Positions 24,968 through 35,075 of a stretch of 64,000 nt of DNA are shown piece by piece. The notes beneath the pieces were generated by a model. The model did no database searches. It was not told where the DNA came from and was given only the letters and a program-made list of their open reading frames with translations. The stretch lies in the NCBI RefSeq assembly GCF_000381365.1, contig NZ_KB905467.1:1480644-1544643 (forward strand), written 5' to 3'. The position numbers were made by a program, and so were the translations under genes. This DNA comes from Bacteroides salyersiae WAL 10018 = DSM 18765 = JCM 12988 (GTDB taxonomy: Bacteria; Bacteroidota; Bacteroidia; Bacteroidales; Bacteroidaceae). Every line of letters begins with the position of its first letter. Positions within the stretch are counted from its first letter, which is position 1.

Positions 24968-27900
24968 TTAAAAATTCATGTTAAGACTGAAAGTAAACGA
25001 CTTAGGTATAGGTTGTGCAAACTGATTACTCATGGTTTCGGGATCCAAGAAATTCTTATAATTAGCACCGAAAACAAACAGGTTGCGACCTTCGAGAGCA
25101 ACGGTAGCCGAACGGATACCCAATGTATGCATAAGTGTTTCGGGAAGCTTATAACCAACCCGGATATTTTGTAACCTCACATGATCCGAACGCTTCACCC
25201 ACGTATCCATCATCTGATAAGTGGAGAATATATCATAATGTGAATATTCCGCCGTACGCTTTGTATCAGACAATAATGCCGGAAAATCCGTATTGGTATT
25301 TGTAGGTGTCCATCTGTTCAATATATCCCGATTTGTATTCATTCCCCGGTCAAAGCTCGTCAGCGTATAGGACGGAGCTACTCTTGAATACATTTTCAAG
25401 TTAAATATAAAGTTGACAACCACTTCAAACCTTTTGATATTGAACGTATTCACAAAACCTCCCGAGAACAGAGGATCACTCGAACCGATATATGAATACA
25501 AATTACGTTGTTCTTCGGCAGACAAGGTGCTGGCTCCTGCACTATTCAACTTCAACAGTTCTACCGCAGTTACTTTTTCACCCTCCTTATTATAAAACAA
25601 AGGATATCCTTCATCGTCCAATCCTGCCGATTTATAAGCAAAGAGCGCCCCTACCGGATAACCTTCACGTCCGGGTGTCGTCTGATTGGATGGTACTGTT
25701 TCACGCAAAACTTTATTCTGATTATATCCCAAATTGAAATTCGTAAACCAGGTAAAACCGTTGCGATTTATATTACGGGTGGTTAATGCCACTTCAAAAC
25801 CGTCATTACGCATACTTGCCCAGTTGACATAAGTCGACATAAAGCCGGTTTCAAGCGGCAACATTTGCAAAGCAATCAAATCTGTACCTTTACGACGATA
25901 ATAATCTACCGTAATATTCAGTGCATTGTTGAATAGAGCGATGTCCGTCCCGAAGTTCATTGTTTTTGTCTTTTCCCAACGTAAACGTTTGTTGGGCGGA
26001 GTTCCCAATACGATCATCTCTTCTGTCACATCCGGTAATATGCTGACATTATTATAATTTCCCATTACATATGACGAAGTACTCTTATCAATATTTCCCT
26101 GCACACCATAAGAAGCTCTAATAACCAGATTATCGATCTTCTTAAAGTCTTTCATAAACGGTTCATTGTTGATTCTCCAAAGTCCACTGAACGAATACAA
26201 CGGCAGAAAGCGATATTTCTTAGAAACCCCGAATATGTCAGAACCATCAAAACGAACACTTCCTCCTACTGTATAGCGTTGAAGTAAGGAGTAAGAAGCC
26301 GTTGAAAAGAAAGAAGCATACGCATTTTCCTGATAGGTCTTAGTGTGCAACGGATACGAACGTGCCCAAGATTCATTCGGAAATATCACAGGTTTAGTGG
26401 TCAAAGTCTTACGGTCATAGCCATAACCTGTACTCGTCAAAGAACTATACCAGGTTTTCCTGATTTCCGTTCCGACCATCATTTCAAATTCATGAATGTC
26501 ATTATAAGAATCACGATATTCGGCCTGACTCTTCCAGTTCACCTGAGAATTGCTGCTTGCCGTTTCCGTGTGCTTCCCCCCGTCCGGCAAGAAAGACTGG
26601 TTGTTGAGAGAAGACATCGTTGTACGTTCTTTATCCTTACGCATTGCATAAGTATCGTGATCGGCAATCGATTCCTTAGATACGGCATCCAATTGCAGAC
26701 CAACTTGTGATGTAGCTTTAAACTTATCATTAAACCGAAGTTCTACATCGAAAATAGCCGATAAGGCATTAGTGGTCTGTTCATACGAAGTATTATTCCG
26801 TTCTTCGAATACATTGAACTTCAAATCCGAATCCCCTTTTCCTTGAATATCGATGTCATAAACGTAATTGCCATCTTCATCAAAAGGCGTTTGATAAGGA
26901 TTTGCCCTACGTGAATAATACACCGGATTGGAGAAACCATCCGAGTCTGTAAGATTGGATTTGTTAGTTCTGCGATTAGCAAATAAGGACGCACCGACTT
27001 TCAACATCTTATTGACTTTATAAGAAGTCTTTAAAACCATATTCAGACGATCGGCTTCCACACCTTTCACATTACCTTTCTCATCATAATATCCCAAAGA
27101 AGTATAATAAGTAGCCTTTTCAGAACCACCGGAAAGACTGACATTATATTCCTGATTGAAAGTACCACGGAATAGAATATCATTCCAATCCGTATTTATC
27201 GAACGCAAATTGGTAATCTCATTCTGGGCTTGCGTTGACAGTGCACTCCATCCCCCGTTCTTATAGGCATTTGTCAATCCATAACGGGAAATGATACGGG
27301 CTACTTCTCCTTTATTTTCACGATACGTATAGTCACTTTGCAACAAATCAAGTTCCAAGTTCACCTTTTCATCCGAAGTCAGCAAATTCAAACGATCGAT
27401 ATCAAACTTAGGAGAATAAGACAACTTGGTAGAGAAAGTAATCTGTGGTTTCCCTGCCCTACCGTTTTTAGTGGTAATCACGATGACACCATTTGCCGCA
27501 CGTGCTCCATAAATAGCCGTAGCAGCAGCATCTTTCAAAACAGTGATACTTTCGATATCGGCAGGATTCAAACCGGCAATAGCCGACTGATAGATGTTGT
27601 CGATATCTTTCAAGTCTTCCATAGTCGGAATCTCCGTTCCTGTCATCGGCACCCCATCGAGCACCCAAAGAGGATCTTGTGTACCGTTCAAAGAAGCAGT
27701 ACCACGAATACGAATCTTAGGAGCGGCACCGGGAGCACCCGAAGAAGCGATAGAGGACAACCCCGCTACCTGTCCGGAAAGTGCCTGGTCGATACTCATG
27801 ACCGAACCGATCTTGTCATCGGTAATATCAAGCTTGGTAACTGCCGCCGTCAGTTTACGACGTTCGATAGTCTGGTATCCCGTTACAACAACCGCATCAA

Positions 27901-28243
27901 GCATATGTGCCGACGGTTGCAGTACAACCTCATAACTGTTTTTTCCGGCTGCCAGATGTATTGTTTGCGATTCATATCCCACATAACTGCACTGAAGGCT
28001 GGTCACACCTTCCGGCACATTAATAGTAAACTTTCCATCCATGTCCGTTATCACCCCCAAGGAAGTCTGGCTGCTGCCCGCTTTCTTTAAGTTTTCGGAT
28101 GACACAAACACAGAGGCACCGATTAAGGGCTCTTTGTAATCACCGGCGATAACTACACCTGTAATTTTTCTTTCTGCCGCACTTGTTCCAAAGGCGATGA
28201 CACAGCAAAGAGAAAATAGTAAATAACTGATTGTTCTTTTCAT
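24968..28243 (-). CDS. SusC/RagA-family TonB-dependent transporter
   Basis: 1091 residues. Signal peptide (1-23), CarboxypepD_reg-like domain (about 25-108), TonB box region (LDAVVVTGYQTIERR), plug domain with GAPGAAPKIRIRGTASLNG and IESITVLKDAAATAIYGARA, then a long beta-barrel ending in an aromatic residue (FSLNMNF). No STN domain, so no direct coupling to FecR is expected. Imports the ligand captured by the SusD partner using TonB energy. First gene of a susC-susD-propeller operon. Confidence 0.92.
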   Translation of the reverse strand: MKRTISYLLFSLCCVIAFGTSAAERKITGVVIAGDYKEPLIGASVFVSSENLKKAGSSQTSLGVITDMDGKFTINVPEGVTSLQCSYVGYESQTIHLAAGKNSYEVVLQPSAHMLDAVVVTGYQTIERRKLTAAVTKLDITDDKIGSVMSIDQALSGQVAGLSSIASSGAPGAAPKIRIRGTASLNGTQDPLWVLDGVPMTGTEIPTMEDLKDIDNIYQSAIAGLNPADIESITVLKDAAATAIYGARAANGVIVITTKNGRAGKPQITFSTKLSYSPKFDIDRLNLLTSDEKVNLELDLLQSDYTYRENKGEVARIISRYGLTNAYKNGGWSALSTQAQNEITNLRSINTDWNDILFRGTFNQEYNVSLSGGSEKATYYTSLGYYDEKGNVKGVEADRLNMVLKTSYKVNKMLKVGASLFANRRTNKSNLTDSDGFSNPVYYSRRANPYQTPFDEDGNYVYDIDIQGKGDSDLKFNVFEERNNTSYEQTTNALSAIFDVELRFNDKFKATSQVGLQLDAVSKESIADHDTYAMRKDKERTTMSSLNNQSFLPDGGKHTETASSNSQVNWKSQAEYRDSYNDIHEFEMMVGTEIRKTWYSSLTSTGYGYDRKTLTTKPVIFPNESWARSYPLHTKTYQENAYASFFSTASYSLLQRYTVGGSVRFDGSDIFGVSKKYRFLPLYSFSGLWRINNEPFMKDFKKIDNLVIRASYGVQGNIDKSTSSYVMGNYNNVSILPDVTEEMIVLGTPPNKRLRWEKTKTMNFGTDIALFNNALNITVDYYRRKGTDLIALQMLPLETGFMSTYVNWASMRNDGFEVALTTRNINRNGFTWFTNFNLGYNQNKVLRETVPSNQTTPGREGYPVGALFAYKSAGLDDEGYPLFYNKEGEKVTAVELLKLNSAGASTLSAEEQRNLYSYIGSSDPLFSGGFVNTFNIKRFEVVVNFIFNLKMYSRVAPSYTLTSFDRGMNTNRDILNRWTPTNTNTDFPALLSDTKRTAEYSHYDIFSTYQMMDTWVKRSDHVRLQNIRVGYKLPETLMHTLGIRSATVALEGRNLFVFGANYKNFLDPETMSNQFAQPIPKSFTFSLNMNF

Positions 28244-28249
28244 TAATAC

Positions 28250-28366
28250 AATATAAGTAGTTAGTAGTCAGTAGTTAGTAGTTAGAATCTATGCAGCATA
28301 TCAGCATGGTTCTGCTCCCGCCCCGAATGGATTCTAACTTCCAACTCCTATATTCTAATTTCCAAT
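28250..28366. repeat. Spacer with AGTAGTTAG-type repeats
   Basis: The spacer between the metalloprotease stop and susC contains degenerate tandem AGTAGTTAG units (about 28256-28288) and an inverted pair GTTAGAATC/GATTCTAAC. The same repeat type recurs in the atpG-atpA spacer near 61281-61390. Noncoding. Confidence 0.45.
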
Positions 28367-31000
28367 TTAGATTCCCAACGCAGTATTGATGCGCAGGATC
28401 ATGTCTTTATAATGATACTTCGTAGCTATATCCGATGTTCCCAAACGGCTTTGAAGCAAGTCTTTGATACGAAGCAACTCGCCACGCTTCACAGAAATCG
28501 CATCCGATACGCGGTTTATCTGCGAGCCATAGAAATTCACCTCACGACGTGCTCCCATGCGGTCGGCATCCAATGAACGATGGGCGTATTCATCGCAACT
28601 GCAAACAGCCTGCTGATGATCCAGCAGGAAATGGTCGTTCATCAACTTCTTACTGAATTTCACACTTTCATTCTCGGCGGCAGCCGTAATCAAAGCATCC
28701 AAGAAATTCTTCTGCAAGGCACGTGTCATTACATCGGGAATCGCCCCACGCTCGGTCGTAGCAAAAATAGTACGGTGTAAACCGTCCATCAGTTCTACGG
28801 CCGTGAAAGCTTTCTTTCCATTTACCGATTCGTTTTCGAGCATGCGCATCAGACGCGTATTCGACAGCAAATCCCAAAGGATATAAGATTGCGCATTTTT
28901 CAGAACTTGTGTAGGCGCATTTTCAACGACTCCCATCGGAGTATTGCGAAGCAGATAAGTATACTCTCCCACCTCAGCATCGAACAGCCATTTCGGATAA
29001 GTCAACACTTCATCCAGCAGGAATTTCAATGCGGCCTGTTGCTTCTCTTTTTCTACGAACGTATACGTTTTCTGTCCGTCACCAACAATCGTATTCTCAA
29101 GATAAATGCCACCGATATTGGCCATTACATGATAAAGATAGTTGTTCCACTGATTGATAACAGCGTAATACAGACGGGAAGCCTCTTTATACGTCTGCCC
29201 CTTCTCACCGGTCGTAGTCCACTTTATTATTTCAGGAACCACACGCTTCAGATTTGCAATACCCAATTGAGAGGAACGTATGGCATCATCTCCCAGATCC
29301 TCATTCTGTGCACGCGGGTCTACGGCATCGCGCACATCCTGTGCTTCACTATATTTATAAAGACGGTCCGTATGACGGCTCAGGAAATCATAAAGCAAAT
29401 CCTTTTCCGCTTCCGGTGTCTCCTTACCATACCAACGGTATCCATATTCAATGGCAAACAGATCATAAGGACCGATATGCGGTGAAAGTGCGGTTACTCC
29501 GTCACCCGGCTGAGCCACATAGTTGAAACGGGCATAATCCATGATAGAGGAAGAAGTAGAATTCATACGGTCGGTGAATGTCTTGGAACGCAATGAATCC
29601 GTAGGGAATGCCCATGACCCCATCATGTTGTGGCGTAATCCCAAAGAGTGACCTACCTCATGGCATGCTACAAAACGCATGGCGTCTCCCATCAACTCAT
29701 CAGAGATCTTTACTCCACGGGCTTCGGGACGGATAACGCCTGTCTGCACGGTAATCCATTCTTGCAACATACCGAGTACATTGTGCCACCACATGATATC
29801 GGCTTCAAGAATCTCGCCCGAACGGGGATCTAGAATAGAAGGCCCCATGGCGTTGGCTTTGGTAGAAGCAGCATAAGTAAGTACGGAATAATTCACATCA
29901 TCCATATCTATTATCATGCTGTCCGTCACTTCCTTGGCAATAATAGCATTCTTAAAACCGGCACGTTCGAAAGCAACCTGCCAGTCTTCTATACCTTGCT
30001 TGATGTATTTACGCCAACGATATGGAGTAGAATTTTCGATATAGAACACGATCGGCTTGGCCGGTTCTACCAACTCTCCACGCAAATAACGTTCGCGGTC
30101 TTCCGGTTTCGGTTCCAGACGCCAACGGGTAATGAATTGCTTCTCTTCTACCTTCTGCTGGCCATCGCTATAACTTAACAGCGGATTAGTGAAATATCCG
30201 ACACGGGCATTATCCAAACGGCCTGTCATCGGCTTTTCCGGAAGCAACATCAGCGAAGAGCTCACCTCTACCGTAACATATACGGAAGTAGTTCCTTCGG
30301 TCACTTTTGTCGTCAGTTCGGAAGTAGCCACCACGTTATTTTCAAACGATTTGATGGAAAGAATACGAGACAGGTTCTTTATGGCAGACGTGCCGAGATT
30401 GATATTGGTAAATACATTATTGATACTCGTCTCCGTCCCGTCGTAAATATCATTCACTTTAATCACCATCGCGGTAGAGTCGTTATTATACGCTTCTACT
30501 TTAAAACCGGCTATCAACGGAGAGATATAGTTGTTACGCACCGACTCACTGATAGCATCTTCGGCAGGCGAAAGCGGCAATACGCGACTTTGACGAATCA
30601 GCAATTTATTGGTTGCCTTATCGAGTTCAAAGCGCACCATCTGATTTTCATAATTCACTCCGCGATTGACTCCCGCTTCGTTCAGTTCTACGGGAACACG
30701 CTGCAATTTGTTCACAACCAACAGATCCCTTCCCAATAAATTCGATGGTACTTCAAAGTAATAATCGTTCTTCTTTTGGTATACATTAAACATACCACGC
30801 CGAACAATACTACCGTCTCCGGTCAGCTTTTCATACTCATTTTTAGATTTAATACTGTCGTTGGATTCTGTTTTTTTCTTCTTGCGGAACAATCCCATAG
30901 TGTCAGGGGTAGAAGTTCCGGCATACGATACAACGGAAGAAGCACACAAGAAAGTACCTGTGGCCACCGTAATTAGCAGGCTTGTTTTCAGTTTCATCAA
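28367..31000 (-). CDS. Large secreted zinc metalloprotease (met-zincin, DUF5117/DUF5118 type)
   Basis: 877 residues. Signal peptide about 1-28. Extended zinc site HEVGHSLGLRH with His447, Glu448, His451 and His457, then the NMMGSWAF methionine turn. The N-terminal region (RRGMFNVYQKKNDYYFEVP, then LGRDLLVVNKL) and the part before the zinc site match DUF5118/DUF5117 proteins, which in Bacteroidota often sit beside SusC/SusD pairs. Predicted periplasmic or surface endopeptidase. It precedes susC in the same orientation by about 120 nt, so the locus probably serves peptide or glycoprotein use. Confidence 0.87.
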   Translation of the reverse strand: MMKLKTSLLITVATGTFLCASSVVSYAGTSTPDTMGLFRKKKKTESNDSIKSKNEYEKLTGDGSIVRRGMFNVYQKKNDYYFEVPSNLLGRDLLVVNKLQRVPVELNEAGVNRGVNYENQMVRFELDKATNKLLIRQSRVLPLSPAEDAISESVRNNYISPLIAGFKVEAYNNDSTAMVIKVNDIYDGTETSINNVFTNINLGTSAIKNLSRILSIKSFENNVVATSELTTKVTEGTTSVYVTVEVSSSLMLLPEKPMTGRLDNARVGYFTNPLLSYSDGQQKVEEKQFITRWRLEPKPEDRERYLRGELVEPAKPIVFYIENSTPYRWRKYIKQGIEDWQVAFERAGFKNAIIAKEVTDSMIIDMDDVNYSVLTYAASTKANAMGPSILDPRSGEILEADIMWWHNVLGMLQEWITVQTGVIRPEARGVKISDELMGDAMRFVACHEVGHSLGLRHNMMGSWAFPTDSLRSKTFTDRMNSTSSSIMDYARFNYVAQPGDGVTALSPHIGPYDLFAIEYGYRWYGKETPEAEKDLLYDFLSRHTDRLYKYSEAQDVRDAVDPRAQNEDLGDDAIRSSQLGIANLKRVVPEIIKWTTTGEKGQTYKEASRLYYAVINQWNNYLYHVMANIGGIYLENTIVGDGQKTYTFVEKEKQQAALKFLLDEVLTYPKWLFDAEVGEYTYLLRNTPMGVVENAPTQVLKNAQSYILWDLLSNTRLMRMLENESVNGKKAFTAVELMDGLHRTIFATTERGAIPDVMTRALQKNFLDALITAAAENESVKFSKKLMNDHFLLDHQQAVCSCDEYAHRSLDADRMGARREVNFYGSQINRVSDAISVKRGELLRIKDLLQSRLGTSDIATKYHYKDMILRINTALGI

Positions 31001-31059
31001 GTTAATCTATCAATTATCACTGTTACTCTTTATTCTACTCAAAGAATAAAAGGGGGCTA

Positions 31060-31067
31060 CAAAGATA
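31060..31067 (-). promoter_or_regulatory. Possible -7 box for the metalloprotease gene
   Basis: The minus strand reads TATCTTTG, matching TAnnTTTG, 60 nt before the ATG at 31000. No exact TTTG -33 box at the proper distance. Confidence 0.35.
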
Positions 31068-31351
31068 ATAAAACTATCAATATGAATAATTAAACGCGAC
31101 AACTTTTGACGTTTTTTCTTAATTAAACCGAATTTTGCTTGCATTTTTATTCAAAGACGCACGTTTTCTGTTCACTGTTTAACATACTTTCCGGAAAACA
31201 AAGTATAAAAACAGACCCAAGCATACTTTGCGATACATATAATACTCCGCTACATATATTATAAAGTAATATCACGTATATTATAAAGCAGCATTACATA
31301 TATTGGCACTATTTTTACATCCACATGGCAGCAAAGTATAAAGATTTAAGC

Positions 31352-31359
31352 TATCTTTG
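31352..31359 (+). promoter_or_regulatory. Possible -7 box for addA
   Basis: TATCTTTG, an exact TAnnTTTG match, 17 nt before the addA ATG. The -33 element is not clear. The leader would be very short. Confidence 0.4.
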
Positions 31360-31376
31360 TCTCAAATAAACATCGT

Positions 31377-34300
31377 ATGGAACTCTTAGTATATAAAGCT
31401 TCCGCCGGTTCCGGTAAGACTTTTACCTTAGCCGTGGAATACATCAAACTACTCATTCTCAACCCTCGTGCTTACCGGCAAATACTGGCCGTGACCTTTA
31501 CCAATAAAGCGACAGCAGAGATGAAAGAGCGTATTCTCAGCCAGCTTTACGGTATCTGGAAAGGGGACAAGGACTCGGATGCCTATCTGAAACGGATTAT
31601 CGCAGAAACAGGAAAACCGGTGGAGGAAGTACGGGAAGCAGCTAAAGTAGCACTGACCAATATGCTGCATGATTACAGTCGCTTCCGGGTAGAGACAATC
31701 GACTCTTTCTTTCAGTCGGTGATGCGAAACCTCGCCCGTGAACTCGAACTAAGCCCCAACCTGAATATCGAATTGAACAACCAGGAAGTATTGAGCGATG
31801 CCGTAGATAGCATGATCGAAAAGTTAGGCCCTACTTCCCCCGTATTGGCATGGTTGCTGGATTATATCAACGAACGCATTGCAGACGACAAACGTTGGAA
31901 CGTATCGGACGAGGTGAAAAGTTTCGGGCGGAATATCTTCGATGAGGGATATATAGAGAAAGGAGAAGGACTCCAGCAAAAACTGATTGAGAATCCGGGA
32001 CTCATCAAAAACTACCGTCGTGAACTGAAAGAGATGGAAACGGAAGCACTCGAACAGATGAAGGGATTCTACGATCAGTTTGAAGGAGAACTGGACGGGC
32101 ATGCCCTCAATGCAGACGATTTGAAGAATGGTTCGCGCGGCATAGGAAGTTATTTCCGTAAACTCAATAATGGCATATTGGGCGATGACATACGCAATGC
32201 AACAGTAGAAAAGTGCCTGACGGATGAGAAAAACTGGGCGGCTAAAAGCTCGCCACGCTATCAGGACATTCTTCAATTAGCTTCCGGAAGCCTCATGCCT
32301 TTATTGAATGAAGCAGAGAAGTTCCGTTCGAAGAATAATAAGATAGTAAACAGTTGCCGGCTTTCCATGCAACACCTGAACAAGGTGCAACTGCTGGCAA
32401 ACATAGACGAAGAGGTACGCCGGCTCAATCGGGAGAACAACCGCTTTTTATTATCGGACACCAATGCCTTGCTCCATCAACTGGTAAAGGATGGCGACTC
32501 TTCTTTCGTATTCGAGAAAATCGGGACAAACATCCGGAATGTAATGATAGATGAGTTTCAGGACACAAGCCGCATGCAATGGGGAAACTTCCGGTTACTG
32601 CTATTGGAAGGGCTTTCACAAGGAGCAGACAGCTTGATTGTGGGAGATGTAAAGCAATCCATCTATCGTTGGAGAAACGGCGATTGGGGAATACTCAACG
32701 GGCTGAACGACCGCATAGAACACTTCCCGATACGGGTAGAAACCCTGAAAACAAACCGTAGAAGCGAAACCGATGTTATCCGGTTTAACAACGAAATATT
32801 CACATCGGCGGTAAACTATCTGAATGCAGTCTATAAAGAGGAATTAAAGACGGATTGCGAAGCACTGCAAAAAGCCTATTCCGATGTGGCGCAGGAATCT
32901 CCCAAAGAGGAGAGAAAAGGGTATGTCAAAGTATCCTTTCTCGAACCGGATGAAGAGCATGATTACACCGAACAGACGCTTATCGGCTTGGGCGAAGAGG
33001 TGGAACGTTTACAGAACTCCGGAGTAAAGCTCAATGACATTGCCATTCTCGTGCGCAAAAACAAAAGCATTCCCCGCATTGCCGATTACTTTGACAAAAC
33101 ACTGCAATACAAAATCGTATCCGATGAAGCCTTCCGCCTGGATGCCTCATTGGCTATCTGTATGATGATAGATGCCCTGCGTTATCTCTCCGATCCGGAG
33201 AACCGGATTGCCCGGGCTTCGCTTATTACCAATTATCAGTTGCAGATAAAAGGATACGCAGGCAGCTTGGACAACCTGCTAACCGCTCCGGCAGAGACGC
33301 TGTTGCCCGAAGCATTCATTAAAAAGATAGGGATATTAAGGTTAATGCCGCTTTATGAGTTACTGGAAGAGCTTTTCAGCCTTTTCGAAATGAACCGTAT
33401 CAGCGATCAGGATGCCTATCTTTTCGCATTCTTCGATGCAGTGACGGATTATCTGCAAAGCAACTCATCCGAACTGGACGGCTTTATCCGCTTTTGGGAA
33501 GAGACGCTATGCGGCAAAACCATCCCCAGTGGAGAGATGGAAGGTATCCGCATCTTCTCCATCCATAAATCAAAAGGATTGGAATTTCATACGGTACTCC
33601 TGCCTTTCTGCGACTGGAAGCTGGAGAATGAGACCAATAACCAGCTCGTGTGGTGTATTCCGGAAGAAGCCCCTTTCAATGAACTGGATATTGTGCCGGT
33701 GAACTACTCCGCACAAATGGGTGCTTCCGTCTATCGAAAAGACTATCAGCAGGAACGCTTGCAGTTATGGGTAGATAATCTGAATCTGCTCTACGTGGCT
33801 TTTACCCGTGCCGGAAAGAATCTGATTGTATGGAGCCGGAAAGGACAAAAGGGAACAATGTCCGAACTGCTGACGGCAGCATTGCCCGAAGTAGCCCGTA
33901 AGAACGGAATTGATTGGAACGAAGACGAGCCCTATGAACAAGGGGAACTCTGCCCCTCTTCGAAGAAAGAAGAAAAAGTTTCGACCAACAAGTTGACGCG
34001 GAAGCCGGACAAACTCCCGGTAAGCATGGAATCTATGCGGCACGAAATTGAATTCCGGCAGTCCAACCGCTCGGCAGACTTTATCAAAGGAATAGATGAA
34101 GAAGAGTCGGAAGACCGTTTTATCAACCGTGGACGCTTGCTACATACCCTGTTCTCGGCTATTGAAACGGAAAAAGACATTGATACGGCCATAGAAAGGT
34201 TGATCTTCGAAGGCGTTATCGGTAGCCGCAAAGTGGAAGAAGAGATACGGAAAGTGACTCATAAGGCTTTCTCCATGCCCGAAATACAGGATTGGTATTC

Positions 34301-35000
34301 GGGACGCTGGCAATTGTTCAATGAATGTGCCATTATATATAAGGAAGACGGGGTGTTGCAAACCCGCCGACCGGACAGGGTAATGATGCAGGACGGGCAA
34401 GTAGTGGTGGTGGACTTCAAATTCGGTAAACCGAACAAGAAGTACAACAAGCAGGTGCAGGGATACATGCAATTACTGACGAAGATGGGATACAGTAATA
34501 TCAGGGGGTATTTGTGGTATGGGCCTCTCCCCCGGCCCCTCTCCGCAGGAGAGGGGGAAGAAGATACTGACTCCGGATGGGAAAAGGGGAAAGTGGTGGA
34601 GGTGAAGCTGGAGCCTACATACAAGACTGCATGCTTGAACTCTTATAATTGCTTGAAAGAGTTGCAGAAGAAAAACAAATTAAATCCGACAGATGCCGAA
34701 CGGGTTCTATGGGAATATCTTCGACGAGAACAGTTAGGATATAAGTTCAGACGGCAGCAAGTCATTGATAATTATATAGCAGATTTCGCTTGTCTTGAAT
34801 CTAAACTGATTATTGAATTGGATGGCGACTACCATTTGACTGCTGAACAAATTCTGAAAGACCGGGAACGTACGGAAAGACTGTCGCTTTTAGGATACAA
34901 GGTGATACGTTTTAAAAATGAAGAAGTGATCGATAATCCGGAAACAGTGATTAAACAGATCAAGAATATTCTTATTGCTTCCAATAACGAAGAGACATAG
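31377..35000 (+). CDS. addA: AddA/RecB-like helicase-nuclease with fused C-terminal DUF559 domain
   Basis: 1207 residues. UvrD-type motifs: Walker A AGSGKT at 10-15, motif II VMIDEFQDTSRMQW at about 389-402, motif III LIVGDVKQSIYRWRNG, and a late VAFTRAGKNL motif. A RecB-type nuclease segment (RPDRVMMQDGQVVVVDFKFGK) lies at about 1000-1020. The normal AddA end (GYLWY...KVVEV) is interrupted by a repeat-derived peptide (about 1049-1071) and followed by a DUF559 endonuclease-like domain (about 1100-1200: AERVLWEYLR, GYKFRRQQ, IADFACLESKLIIELDG, KVIRFKNEEV). Recombinational repair of double-strand breaks with the next gene. The fusion is the odd part. Confidence 0.87.
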   Translation: MELLVYKASAGSGKTFTLAVEYIKLLILNPRAYRQILAVTFTNKATAEMKERILSQLYGIWKGDKDSDAYLKRIIAETGKPVEEVREAAKVALTNMLHDYSRFRVETIDSFFQSVMRNLARELELSPNLNIELNNQEVLSDAVDSMIEKLGPTSPVLAWLLDYINERIADDKRWNVSDEVKSFGRNIFDEGYIEKGEGLQQKLIENPGLIKNYRRELKEMETEALEQMKGFYDQFEGELDGHALNADDLKNGSRGIGSYFRKLNNGILGDDIRNATVEKCLTDEKNWAAKSSPRYQDILQLASGSLMPLLNEAEKFRSKNNKIVNSCRLSMQHLNKVQLLANIDEEVRRLNRENNRFLLSDTNALLHQLVKDGDSSFVFEKIGTNIRNVMIDEFQDTSRMQWGNFRLLLLEGLSQGADSLIVGDVKQSIYRWRNGDWGILNGLNDRIEHFPIRVETLKTNRRSETDVIRFNNEIFTSAVNYLNAVYKEELKTDCEALQKAYSDVAQESPKEERKGYVKVSFLEPDEEHDYTEQTLIGLGEEVERLQNSGVKLNDIAILVRKNKSIPRIADYFDKTLQYKIVSDEAFRLDASLAICMMIDALRYLSDPENRIARASLITNYQLQIKGYAGSLDNLLTAPAETLLPEAFIKKIGILRLMPLYELLEELFSLFEMNRISDQDAYLFAFFDAVTDYLQSNSSELDGFIRFWEETLCGKTIPSGEMEGIRIFSIHKSKGLEFHTVLLPFCDWKLENETNNQLVWCIPEEAPFNELDIVPVNYSAQMGASVYRKDYQQERLQLWVDNLNLLYVAFTRAGKNLIVWSRKGQKGTMSELLTAALPEVARKNGIDWNEDEPYEQGELCPSSKKEEKVSTNKLTRKPDKLPVSMESMRHEIEFRQSNRSADFIKGIDEEESEDRFINRGRLLHTLFSAIETEKDIDTAIERLIFEGVIGSRKVEEEIRKVTHKAFSMPEIQDWYSGRWQLFNECAIIYKEDGVLQTRRPDRVMMQDGQVVVVDFKFGKPNKKYNKQVQGYMQLLTKMGYSNIRGYLWYGPLPRPLSAGEGEEDTDSGWEKGKVVEVKLEPTYKTACLNSYNCLKELQKKNKLNPTDAERVLWEYLRREQLGYKFRRQQVIDNYIADFACLESKLIIELDGDYHLTAEQILKDRERTERLSLLGYKVIRFKNEEVIDNPETVIKQIKNILIASNNEET
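34522..34560 (+). repeat. REP-like palindrome, left copy
   Basis: Contains a perfect 9-nt stem CCCCTCTCC/GGAGAGGGG (34536-34544 and 34548-34556) with a 3-nt loop, inside addA coding sequence. Very GC-rich against its surroundings. Confidence 0.7.
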
Positions 35001-35075
35001 ACTCTTAATATTTCTTTGAATGTATGACTCTTATAATTAAACATCATAATAAACCTCTTTATATATAACCCTAAC

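Larger units (their letters stand above)
31001..31376. promoter_or_regulatory. Divergent intergenic region
   Basis: 376 nt between the metalloprotease and addA. It holds a minus-strand -7 box (31060-31067), a plus-strand -7 box (31352-31359) and a cluster of short near-repeats of ATATTATAAAG at about 31255-31288. I see no gene. Confidence 0.5.
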
